Below are positions 1 through 9,518 of a stretch of 64,000 nucleotides of DNA, piece after piece (the first letter of the stretch is position 1; the number at the start of each line of letters is the position of its first letter). A model generated the notes under the pieces. It was not told the DNA's origin. It did not search any database and was given only the letters and a program-made list of their open reading frames with translations. The translations under genes and the position numbers were made by a program. Source of the stretch: a bacterium 1XD42-54 (GTDB lineage Bacteria > Bacillota > Clostridia > Lachnospirales > Lachnospiraceae); the NCBI GenBank assembly GCA_003612585.1, contig RAZH01000004.1, forward strand, positions 1 to 64,000. Reading direction: 5' to 3'.

Positions 1-43
1 GGATTTTATATTCCATGTCGTATTTCCGTTGTTTTTTTGCCAT
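1..43 (-). mobile_element. 5' end of an IS transposase (IS3-family OrfA-like), cut by window edge
   Basis: Minus strand reads AGGAGG, then ATG and MAKKQRKYDMEYKI..., typical of an IS3-type OrfA start; rest lies outside the window. Confidence 0.55.
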
Positions 44-273
44 TGTAGTTGCCTCCTTATTTCTCTTTGATTATACATCAAATCCTTGAGTGTAAGGTGT
101 CAACTAAAATGATACAACATCAATGCGAGTAAGTGTAATAGAGGGCAAACAGTTTTTGCTAGTTTTTATCAACGAATTTTGAAAGAGGGTTACATTTGAT
201 CTGTTTTAACAAGTATTTAGCAATCAAATATTATGTTACTTTTAATTTTGGATTTTGGTATGAAGGAGAAAAA

Positions 274-564
274 ATGGAGAATATTAAATGGCTTGAAGGA
301 TGGTATTTGAATAATTGTGATGGGTACTGGGAGCATTGTTATGGAATTAAAATTGCTACTTTGGATAATCCAGGATGGTCCATAAAAATCGATTTGCGGG
401 AAACAAATTATGTAAATGCAAAGTTCATTAGACAGATGCAGGATTTGAGCGATGAAGATTGGTTTTGTTGCTTTTTTGAGGATGGGATATTTAATGGGGT
501 GGGAGATCCTCATAAATTAGATATGATTATACAAATATTTAGAGAGTGGATCGAAAGTCTTTGA
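274..564 (+). CDS. Imm53-like immunity protein (orphan; ORF track begins at 196 but RBS and homology favour ATG 274)
   Basis: MENIKWLEGWYLNNCDGYWEHCYGIKIATLDNPGWSIKIDL...DWFCCFFEDGIFNGVGDPHKLDMIIQIFREWIESL matches the remembered Imm53 pattern; GAAGGAG upstream. Confidence 0.75.
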   Translation: MENIKWLEGWYLNNCDGYWEHCYGIKIATLDNPGWSIKIDLRETNYVNAKFIRQMQDLSDEDWFCCFFEDGIFNGVGDPHKLDMIIQIFREWIESL

Positions 565-651
565 AAATAGCTGGTAAGAAAAGAAACACACAGCGCCGGA
601 GAAACCCGCGCCCTCACCTATCTCTATGATGAGGCCCGGGAATATGCGCAG

Positions 652-2043
652 GTGCTTACGGAAGAGTCAGATAAAGGGACGTCCTCGTATACGTACGGAA
701 GGGAGCGGATTGCCGCATACCAGGAAGGGACGCGCCTGAAATACCTTTATGATGTGCGCGGGAGTGTGGCCGGGACAATCAGGCAGGAAAATATTCCGGA
801 AGGGGTAAAAACACAGGCAGAGTCTGGCGGACACGCTGTTTTGGCTGGCTATTTGGGAAAGAGCAGTTACCGCTATACACCGTTCGGGGAATTGGTCTGC
901 GCAGAAGGCGAAAACGCAGGGGAAGGGTTCCTGTACAATGCGGAAGCCTATGACGCGGTGAGCGGAAGTTATTACCTGAGGGCAAGGTTTTATGAACCGG
1001 CTGCCATGCGTTTCAACCAGCCGGATACCGTGCGCGGGGATGCAAGGGAGCCGCAGTCCTTAAACCGGTATGTGTATGTGCAGAATAATCCGGTCATGTA
1101 TGAGGATCCAAGTGGTGAGATCCTGGTTCTGGTTGGTATCGGGATTGGCCTGGCAGTTGGAGGGGCTTATGCTGGTTATAAATATCAGAACAACAGGAAC
1201 AGACAGCAGGGGGTATCCGGAGCAAGGACAGGGACGGGAACGAAAACACCTAAAAGTACGGCCGGTTATACAGGTACGGCAAAACAGAATAAAAATCAGA
1301 GTAGTAATCAGGGCAGTTCTTCTTACCAAAGCACTGGCAAACAGACCCAGTCGAAAAACTATGGGTATACAACTAACACAGGAAGCAGGGGCCTGTCAGG
1401 ATCTCAGCAAAAGAATGGAAGTGTTCCGGCAGCAGCAAGAAACAACCAAAAGATTGGGACTGTGCAAAAAAATAGTGGGACAAAGAGTTCTTCAAAAGCA
1501 TGCAGTGCATCAAAAAATTCAGATTCGAAGAAAAAAGCGGTTCTGGTGCCGAATAAAGCAGTCAAGACTGGAACCGCTATAGCGGCTCCGGTGGTGGTAG
1601 AACTTCTGCCACAAGCATGGCCCTGGATTGTGGCAGGTGGCAAGGTTTTTATAAGCGCATTAGCCGGAATGGGAATTGTCACATTGGTTGGAGAACTGCT
1701 TGAATCCAAGGGTGATGAAAAGGAGGAAAGAGTCGAGCCGGAAGGGGAGGCGTATGAGGAAGAATATGAAAACACTCACGCTCGAAGGGGTGAGAAGAAA
1801 AAGAAAAGAAAGAATGATAAAAATAAAGATGGGGATAACAGTAAAGCGAATTGTGACAAAGTTAATGAGTCCTATTTAGAAGATAAAGGAATAGATGCCC
1901 ATAGGTTGAAACGTGATATATTAGGGAAAAAGACGCAAATAGCTCATTATGATATTTATGTAGACAAAAATACAGGAGAGTTGATTATTTTTCTCAAAGG
2001 AGGGAAAGGAGTAGGAATTCCAACTGGTGAATTCATAAAATAA
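652..2043 (+). CDS. Rhs core fragment with polymorphic toxin C-terminus, cassette 1 (frame open from 571, no N-terminus)
   Basis: Rhs-associated core FLYNAEAYDAVSGSYYLRARFYEPAAMRFNQPDTVRGDAREPQSLNRYVYVQNNPVMYEDPSGE; unique tip NESYLEDKGIDAHRLKRDILGKKTQIAHYDIYVDKNTGELIIFLKGGKGVGIPTGEFIK. Confidence 0.85.
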   Translation: MLTEESDKGTSSYTYGRERIAAYQEGTRLKYLYDVRGSVAGTIRQENIPEGVKTQAESGGHAVLAGYLGKSSYRYTPFGELVCAEGENAGEGFLYNAEAYDAVSGSYYLRARFYEPAAMRFNQPDTVRGDAREPQSLNRYVYVQNNPVMYEDPSGEILVLVGIGIGLAVGGAYAGYKYQNNRNRQQGVSGARTGTGTKTPKSTAGYTGTAKQNKNQSSNQGSSSYQSTGKQTQSKNYGYTTNTGSRGLSGSQQKNGSVPAAARNNQKIGTVQKNSGTKSSSKACSASKNSDSKKKAVLVPNKAVKTGTAIAAPVVVELLPQAWPWIVAGGKVFISALAGMGIVTLVGELLESKGDEKEERVEPEGEAYEEEYENTHARRGEKKKKRKNDKNKDGDNSKANCDKVNESYLEDKGIDAHRLKRDILGKKTQIAHYDIYVDKNTGELIIFLKGGKGVGIPTGEFIK

Positions 2044-2044
2044 T

Positions 2045-2446
2045 ATGGAGAAGACAAACATTATTGTGGAATTAGCGCTAAAGGGTGACAAATTTGATGT
2101 TCAGGAAATAACAAATGAATTAGGAATAGTCCCAGCACAGACATGGAACAGAGGAGAGGGCATAAGACAAACAGGAAGAAAATATAAGTATACACTTTGG
2201 GAATATGATATAGGTCCAATTTATACATTGGACATAAGGGTCGCTGTAAAACAGTTGGAAAAATTGTTTCTAAATAAAGCTGATAAGTTGTGCGAATTAA
2301 AAAGAAAATATAATTTAGATATTTATATTGAGTTTGTTATCAGGATCGCGCAAAACCAAATACCAGGAATATCTTTTGAGCCTCGATTTATTAAATTTGT
2401 CAATAAAATAGGAGCGGTTATAGATATTGATATGTATGTGTATTGA
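2045..2446 (+). CDS. DUF4279-like protein, probable immunity for cassette 1
   Basis: Starts 1 nt after the toxin stop; MEKTNIIVELALKGDKFDVQEITNELGIVPAQTWNRGEGIRQTGRKYKYTLWEYDIG is DUF4279-like. Confidence 0.7.
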   Translation: MEKTNIIVELALKGDKFDVQEITNELGIVPAQTWNRGEGIRQTGRKYKYTLWEYDIGPIYTLDIRVAVKQLEKLFLNKADKLCELKRKYNLDIYIEFVIRIAQNQIPGISFEPRFIKFVNKIGAVIDIDMYVY

Positions 2447-2605
2447 TAACAGAATATCGAAATTGAAATGAATGCTAGAAAAGATGTTCCAGATGTGCAG
2501 GCAGAAGAAGTCATATATGTAAAATTTCGCGAGTTCAATTCTACCTGATCTGGAATTGAAAAAGATATGCGTGTACTGGTGGGATAAAGGTGGGCATCTG
2601 AAAAG

Positions 2606-3664
2606 TTGCTGGAGATGTCTGCGCAGATGGAGAGGGAAATAGGGGAAGGGTTCCTGTATAATGCGAAAGCTTTTGACGCGGTGAGCGGAAGTTATTACCT
2701 GAGGGCAAGGTTTTACGAACCGGTCTCTATGCGTTTCAATCAGCCGGATATCGTACGCGGTGATGCAAGGGAGCCGCAGTCTTTAAACCGGTATGCGTAT
2801 GCACAGAATAATCCGGTCATGTATGAGGATACAAGCGGTGAGATACTCGTTCTGGTTGGCATCGGGATCGGTCTGGCAGTTGGCGGGGCTTATGCAGGTT
2901 ATAAATATCAGAACAACAGGAACAGACAGCAGGGGATATCCGGAGCAAGTGCCGGGACGGGAGCGAAAACCCCTAAAAGTACAGCCGGTTATACAGGTAC
3001 GGCAAAACAGAACAAAAGTCAAAGCAATAACCAGGGCAGTTCTTCTTACCAAAGCACCAGCAATCAGAATGCGTCGAAAAATAATGGGTATACAACTAAT
3101 ACAGGAACCAAGAGCCTGTCAGAAACTCAGCAAAAGACTGGCACTGTGCAAAAAGACAGTGCGACAAAGAGTTCTTCAAAAGCATGCAGCGCAACAGGAA
3201 ATACAGGTGTAAAGCAACCATCCAAGGTGCGGAATAAAGCAGTCAAGACTGGGGTAGCTTTAGAGGCTCCGGTGGTGGTGGAGCTTCTGCCACAAGCATG
3301 GCCTTGGATTGTGACAGGTGGCAAGGCTTTAATAGGTGCATTAGCCGGAATGGGAATTGTCAAATTTGTAGGAGAGATGTTTGAATCCAAGGGCGACGAA
3401 AAGGAGGGAAGAGTTGAGCCGGAAGGGGAGGCGTATGAGGAAGAATATTGGGAAGATGAAAGTCCAAGAAAAGAAAGAGTAGGAAAACAAAACAAAAATA
3501 CACCAAGAGATAATAAAAAACAAAATAATCAGGTAAAGAAAGTAGCCAAAAAATTAAATTTAAATAAAGATCAGCAAAGGCAATTACATGATGCTATACA
3601 TGGTTTAGGATACGGGTTTCAGGAAATATATGAACTGGCGGTAGATATGTTTGGAGAAAGGTAG
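2606..3664 (+). CDS. Rhs core fragment with polymorphic toxin C-terminus, cassette 2
   Basis: Same core and linker as cassette 1; tip KKVAKKLNLNKDQQRQLHDAIHGLGYGFQEIYELAVDMFGER. Confidence 0.82.
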   Translation: MLEMSAQMEREIGEGFLYNAKAFDAVSGSYYLRARFYEPVSMRFNQPDIVRGDAREPQSLNRYAYAQNNPVMYEDTSGEILVLVGIGIGLAVGGAYAGYKYQNNRNRQQGISGASAGTGAKTPKSTAGYTGTAKQNKSQSNNQGSSSYQSTSNQNASKNNGYTTNTGTKSLSETQQKTGTVQKDSATKSSSKACSATGNTGVKQPSKVRNKAVKTGVALEAPVVVELLPQAWPWIVTGGKALIGALAGMGIVKFVGEMFESKGDEKEGRVEPEGEAYEEEYWEDESPRKERVGKQNKNTPRDNKKQNNQVKKVAKKLNLNKDQQRQLHDAIHGLGYGFQEIYELAVDMFGER

Positions 3665-3675
3665 GCGAATAAGAA

Positions 3676-4185
3676 ATGAATCAGAAAAGTGTTTTTGAGT
3701 ATCTTGATTTATTGTTAAATAAGAAAATAGATGTGATAGGAAGAGCTGCTAATTTATTATGGATTGGTCTGGGAAAGCAAATAACAGTTCTGGATTGGAA
3801 AAAAAGAGAGGTACAAAAAAATGAAATGGCACTACATGTAGAAGGAATGTGGAGATTTATAGGAAAGGAAGGAATTTTGTTTGCATCCGAAGATATGTAT
3901 ATTCCTAAGAGTTCTATGGAATATTCTGAAGACTTTGAGTGGGAAGTCACAGGAAGTAATTTATTTGATGAAAAATCAGAGCAATGGATAAATAAAGAGG
4001 GAGCAGTTTATATTGTAAATTATAAATTGAATGAGTTAAATGACTTAACGATTTATTTATCAAATAAGGAACGAATAGAAATATATGCCAATGCGTCAGA
4101 TGATTCGGAATTCTGGAGAATTTTTAAATGTGGAGTTGATGAAAAACATCTTGTAGCAACGGGATTGGGCGTAGAATTTCAATAG
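3676..4185 (+). CDS. Putative immunity protein for cassette 2
   Basis: Small ORF 12 nt after the toxin ORF, in the immunity position; no family recognised with certainty. Confidence 0.55.
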   Translation: MNQKSVFEYLDLLLNKKIDVIGRAANLLWIGLGKQITVLDWKKREVQKNEMALHVEGMWRFIGKEGILFASEDMYIPKSSMEYSEDFEWEVTGSNLFDEKSEQWINKEGAVYIVNYKLNELNDLTIYLSNKERIEIYANASDDSEFWRIFKCGVDEKHLVATGLGVEFQ

Positions 4186-4331
4186 ATGTAATCGCAATTG
4201 TTTATCTGAATTGTAACAGATAATCTTTTGGTATACATTGATTCAAGTGAAGAATTTATATCAGCTATTGGGGGAATAGGAGACGCAATTTTAGCGGCCG
4301 GAGGAAAAATGAACCGTAACCTATCTCTATA

Positions 4332-5698
4332 ATGAGACCCGGGAATGTGCGCAGGTGCCTACGGAAGAGTCAGATAAAGGGACGGCTTCGAATCAGGCAG
4401 GAAAATATTCCGGAAGGGGTAAAAACACAGGCAGAGTCTGGCGGACACGCTGTTTTGGCTGGCTATTTGGGAAAGAGCAGTTACCGCTATACACCGTTCG
4501 GGGAAATTGGTCTGCGCAGAAGGCGAAAACGCAGGGGAAGGGTTCCTGTACAATGGGGAAGCCTATGACGCGGTGAGCGGAAGTTATTACCTGAGGGCAA
4601 GGTTTTACGAACCGGCCGCCATGCGTTTCAACCAGCCGGATACTGTGCGCGGGGATGCAAGGGAGCCGCAGTCTTTAAACCGGTATGCGTATGCACAGAA
4701 TAATCCGGTCATGTATGAGGATCCAAGAGGTGAGATCCTCGTTCTGGTTGGTATCGGGATCGGTCTGGCAGTTGGCGGGGTTTATGCTGGTTATAAATAT
4801 CAGAACAACAGGAACAGACAGCAGGGGCTATCCGGAACAAGTACCGGGACGGGAGCGAAAAGCCCTAAAAGTACAGCCGGCTATACAGGTACGGCAAAAC
4901 AGAACAAAAGTCAAAGCAATAACCAGGGCAGTTCTTCTTACCAAAGCACCAGCAATCAGAATGCGTCGAAAAATAATGGGTATACAACTAATACAGGAAC
5001 CAAGAGCGTGTCAGGAACTCAGCAAAAGACTGGCACTGTGCAAAAAGACAGTGGGACAAAGAGTTCTTCAAAAGCATGCAGTGCAACAGGAAATACAGGT
5101 GTAAAGCAACCATCCAAGGTGCCGAATAAAGCAGTTAAGACTGGGGTGGCTTTAGAGGCTCCGGTGGTGGTGGAGCTTCTGCCACAAGCATGGCCCTGGA
5201 TTGTGACAGGTGGCAAGGCTTTTATAAGCGCATTAGCCGGAATGGGAATTGTCAAATTTGTAGGAGGAATGTTTGAATCAAAGACAGAGGGACAGGAGGA
5301 GCGAGTCGAGCCGGAAGGGGAGGTGTCTGAGGAGAATCAGTCTACGGGGAAAGCAAAGGAAAAAGATAAGAATAAAGAAAAAGATAAAGCGAAGAAAACA
5401 CCAAATGAAACGGTCGATGATAGAAAACTTGATGAATTGACTCCGGAAGAAATTAATAAACTTAGTCCGGAAGAATTAAAAGAGAAGTTACCGAATGATT
5501 GGAAATATGAAGAGCATAATGGCCGTATTCATATTAAAGATCCAAAGGGGAGAATGCGACTTCGTATAGATCCGGCAGATAAGATGATACCATATCAGCA
5601 TATGCATTTATACGATAATAAAGGTAATTTGTTGGACATCAAATGGGAACCCAGTTCCATCAAAATCACCTGATGGACACATTTTTTATCAACCGTAA
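4332..5698 (+). pseudogene. Rhs core fragment with toxin C-terminus, cassette 3, carrying two apparent +1 frameshifts
   Basis: ORFs 4332..4568 and 4507..5673 are contiguous pieces of the same core; extra A near 4504-4506 relative to cassette 1; extra A at 5641-5643 inferred because the next frame reads NGNPVPSKSPDGHIFYQP-stop. Confidence 0.7.
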
Positions 5699-6003
5699 GA
5701 ACGTATATAATATTTTAGGCTGTTCAGGTTGTTTTTCATGGCAGTTTTGTGTTTCATGTAGAAATATTACTCCTTTTTGGATTGCAATTGGCCAGTACCA
5801 GATTACTCATTGTCTATTCAATCTACTGTGGTGTATACGAACGCACCCAGAAGGTGCTAAAATACGGACGCAAAGTCCAAGAAAGTCGATATACCGATTG
5901 CTCTATCATTAATACAGCTTAAGTAATAAGATGCATAATATCCTAACTGGTTGTTAGGGATATCAACCATAAATATATTGTAGTAGAAAGGACTTAAAAA
6001 TTT

Positions 6004-6390
6004 ATGGATATTAAAAAAATTCAAGAAAGAATAGATGAAACGGAATATTGGGATGTAGAAATTTTAGATTTTCAAGTTTCTTTTTTTGGCGATGAAATAA
6101 CTATATATATTTATAACGATGAGATTAGCTGCTGGAGAATTGTTTTTTCTGTATGTTTTAAAGTGAATTATGAAACAGATGCTTATATTCGCTCAATAGA
6201 TCATGTGAAAACTATGAGGGGCAGACAATTATGTTATTTTGGACAGGATATAACTTTGTCTAGAAGTGAGTATAAAGGCTTTTATAAAGTAAAAATGTGT
6301 CTGTCAGTTTTAGATGTTGAAATAGAATGTAAAGAAATAAAAGTTGAAAAGATAAATAGAAATGAAGTGAAATTTTTTTGGGAAGATTAA
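6004..6390 (+). CDS. Putative immunity protein for cassette 3
   Basis: MDIKKIQERIDETEYWDVEILDFQVSFFGDEITIYIYNDE...; small acidic ORF after the toxin, resembles remembered Rhs-associated immunity proteins. Confidence 0.55.
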   Translation: MDIKKIQERIDETEYWDVEILDFQVSFFGDEITIYIYNDEISCWRIVFSVCFKVNYETDAYIRSIDHVKTMRGRQLCYFGQDITLSRSEYKGFYKVKMCLSVLDVEIECKEIKVEKINRNEVKFFWED

Positions 6391-6535
6391 GAGTATGAGA
6401 AACCCTAAAAAGTTAATATCATTGAAATTAATATGAATCTTTAAAAATTTGATTAGTTTGATAAAAATTTGTGAATGGGTAGAGCCAGATTTTAGGGGTC
6501 TACCCATTCCTGTACTGTAGATTCGTTTTTGACAG

Positions 6536-6825
6536 TAAAGCTTACGCTGCAGTGACGGGAAGCTATTATCTGCCGACAAGATTTTGCGAACCGTCTTCTG
6601 TACCATTAGCAGGACAGTATCCGTGGGAATGCCGAAGAGACGTGGCTCCTGAACTGGTATGTGTATGCATGAATAATCTGGTGCGTATGATCGGGAAGAA
6701 AAACAGTTTACATAAAGAAAAACGGAAAATTTTATAATATGGTAATTACAAATTCAAAAGGACAAGTAGTGACGGTAGTAAGGGGAAACACGAAGGCATT
6801 AAAGAAATGGAAGGGTGTTGTATAA
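6536..6825 (+). pseudogene. Degraded Rhs core and toxin tail, cassette 4
   Basis: Residual TGSYYLPTRFCEP core-like motif, then out of frame (6691..6825) SGRKTVYIKKNGKFYNMVITNSKGQVVTVVRGNTKALKKWKGVV-stop. Confidence 0.6.
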
Positions 6826-6937
6826 ATGATCAACAATAACGGAGGATTTAGCACGGTGTCATATTGAACAAGTTGATATATAGTTGGTTATATGTTAAAG
6901 GGATATAAAGCAATTATATGAAGGGAGGTAATGTACA

Positions 6938-7234
6938 ATGGCGGTATTAAATAACGATGAAAAAAATTTAACATTGGAAATATGTTTCATAAATGTGTTG
7001 AAAGAGATCTATGAAAAACCACGGGACGATTATGAAACATGGATACCTTTTATATTATGTTTGTGGTAGAGATTGAATTTTGAATAAAATGTAGCAAATC
7101 AAACAAATGGGAAGCTCTATGGATATGAGGAAGGAGTACGATTTGGTTCGGTTAAAGAAGATATTTTGAGCTTCCTGACAGAATTAAAAAAAGAATTTGA
7201 AGATGTTAATCGCATTATCGCACGATCCTTATAA
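6938..7234 (+). pseudogene. Decayed immunity-like gene after cassette 4
   Basis: MAVLNNDEKNLTLEICFINVLKEIYEKPRDDYETWIPFILCLW-stop, later NGKLYGYEEGVRFGSVKEDILSFLTELKKEFEDVNRIIARSL-stop in another segment; RBS AAGGGAGG. Confidence 0.45.
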
Positions 7235-7544
7235 TATAACAGAATTTGTATTTCGACTATCAATTACGGAAGGGGAAAAAGGCAAAAACTGTTTTTGGGA
7301 TGGATAATACTTTGCTGAAAAACTTATTTGTGGATGCTGAATGCCGTCCAAAATGGGCTAAAAATACTGGGGTGTGTATAAACTCTGGAACTTGTATCTA
7401 GGGCAAGACTGAATCAGAAGATATATCAGTCTTCATAGTAAGTGTCAATAAGCGCTGATTGCTAATTCCATAAAGAACTTTTATGTTTTTAAATTAAAGT
7501 TTTCTAAAAAGATGCTTGAAAATGTAGATTATAGTGTAAACTGG

Positions 7545-9030
7545 CAGGGGGGTGCGGACAAAAAACTGGACTACCATAGGACTCCGAAAGGAGTCTTTTT
7601 ATGTATTCCAAAGAACAAAAATCAACTGCATTAAAAGTATTTCACCAAACAAATTCCGTTTCAGTAACAATACGGATTTTGGGATATCCAACGAGAAGAC
7701 AATTATATACGTGGATAGCTGCGGAAAATATGATGAAAAGAGAACGTAAACAGCTTCCTCGGTTTGCAAATCCTCCAGAGCATCCAAGAAATCCTCCATT
7801 GGACGTTAAACTTGATGCAATTAAGCGTTGCTTTGAACACGGGGAGAATATAAAATATGTATCAGAAGATATTGGTTATAGTAGAGCCAGTATTTATCAA
7901 TGGCGAAAGCGTTATCTAAAGGAAGGTACATTAGGTCTAATGAATAACAAAAATATTCCACCCGGAGAACTTAAGGAAGGGACTAAACCAACGGAATCAA
8001 GCGCTTCATCCTCTCATGAAGTGGCAGAGCTTAAGAATCAAATGCTTGAAATGCAAATGGAAATAGATATCCTTAAAGAAACAATTAATGTGTTAAAAAA
8101 AGACCCCGGCATCGATCAGACAGCTCTCAGCAACAGGGAGAAGGCAGTGATAATCGATGCCCTAAAGACTAAATACTCACTGCCACGGTTATTGGAGACG
8201 CTGAATTTATCAAAAAGCAGTTATTACTATCAAGAAAAAGTTCTGTCTTAACCGGACAAATATTTTTCCTTACGGATACGCATCAAGGAATTATTCACTG
8301 AAAATAAAAACAGATATGGTTACCGCAGAATACATGCTCTACTCAAACGTGAAGATACCATTGTTTCCGAAAAGATTGTCCGTAGGATCATGTATGAAGA
8401 AAACCTAGTAGTAAAAGTAAAAAGAACGGCTAAATATAATTCATATGCAGGCGAAGTAACACCATCTGTTCCAAATGAAATAGAAAGGGATTTTTCTGCT
8501 GAAAAGCCAAATAGTAAATGGTTGACTGATATTACTGAGTTTGCTATTTCGGCGGGGAAAGTATACTTATCACCAATCGTGGATTGTTTTGACGGATTAT
8601 TAGTTTCATGGAGAATAGGCACATCTCCTGATTCCACCCTTGTAAATACGATGTTAGATGATGCTATCAGTCAATTATCCCCTGGAGAAAAGCCTATAGT
8701 ACATAGTGACAGGGGTATACACTATAGATGGGCTGGCTGGATAGAAAGAATGGATAAAGCTGGGCTTACAAGATCCATGTCAAAGAAAGGCTGCTCGCCA
8801 GATAATTCTGCATGCGAAGGAGTATTTGGAAGATTAAAAAATGAGATGTTTTATAACACCGACTGGACAGGTATAAACATCTCAGATTTTATAGATATAT
8901 TAAATAATTATCTTGTGTGGTATAATGAAACCAGAATAAAAAAATCATTAGGATATATGAGTCCTATGGAGTACAGACGAAGTCTTGGGTTAGTAGCTTA
9001 GCCAGTCCAAGAAATCGTCCTCACCCCTCA
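7545..9030 (+). mobile_element. IS3-family (IS150-like) insertion sequence, boundaries approximate
   Basis: Imperfect terminal inverted repeats GGGGTGCGGACAAAAAACTGGACT / GGGGTGAGGACGATTTCTTGGACT (right end reverse complemented) flank the transposase. Confidence 0.75.
7601..9001 (+). pseudogene. IS3-family transposase (HTH plus rve integrase) interrupted by in-frame TAA at 8249-8251
   Basis: ORFs 7601..8251 and 8390..9001 are in the same frame; coding sequence PDKYFSLRIRIKELFTENKNRYGYRRIHALLKRE... continues through the stop. Confidence 0.8.
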
Positions 9031-9108
9031 GTGTGAAATTTTTTCTGTAAATATGTAACCGAAAGGTTCTTCTATGATAAAATCTAATTCATAGGAGGAC
9101 CTTTTATT

Positions 9109-9327
9109 ATGGCAAGACAGAAGAAACCTGTACATCGGGTACAAATGACAGAAGGAAAACGTAACATTATCCATCAGCTCCTGGAAGAATACGATATTCA
9201 GACAGCTGAAGATATTCAGGATGCTCTGAAAGATCTTCTGGGCGGAACGATCAAAGAAATGATGGAAGCAGAAATGGATGATCATCTTGGGTACGAAAAA
9301 TTCAAGCTACGTTGGGGAGAAACATAG
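9109..9327 (+). pseudogene. IS256-family (mutator-type) transposase N-terminal fragment
   Basis: DLLGGTIKEMMEAEMDDHLGYEKF motif; truncated after about 70 aa. Confidence 0.75.
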
Positions 9328-9470
9328 AAGATCTCAATAGACAAAGGAATTTTGTACATAGCTATGGGAATGGCACTATTCATTATAGTTATCATTCCCC
9401 AATATTGAAAAAAAGAGGAGCAATAAGGGCAGTATATTGTACAAATACTAAAATTAAATTCAAATCTTAA
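9327..9470 (+). pseudogene. C-terminal toxin-like tail abutting the IS256 fragment
   Basis: Alternate frame reads EDLNRQRNFVHSYGNGTIHYSYHSPILKKRGAIRAVYCTNTKIKFKS-stop immediately upstream of an immunity-like ORF. Confidence 0.4.
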
Positions 9471-9518
9471 TTAAATGGCGGCTGATGATTTGGTAAAAGA
9501 TGTATAAGGAGTGAGCGT

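Noticed and set aside
1060-1329. Antisense ORFs across the Rhs cassettes (89-139 aa) and other long opposite-strand ORFs
   Set aside because: They overlap strongly supported coding sequence, repeat wherever the cassette repeats, and have no RBS or recognisable domain
1060-5104. Repeats between cassettes as a possible CRISPR or tandem repeat array
   Set aside because: Repeat units are about 0.7-1 kb coding Rhs cores, not short spaced repeats; no cas genes seen
5830-5905. Possible c-di-GMP (GEMM-I) riboswitch from GGACGCAAAGTCC
   Set aside because: Lacks the GNRA-capped P2 hairpin and the downstream GCC...ATGGCAGCC-type elements; only one short motif matches, so not called as a riboswitch
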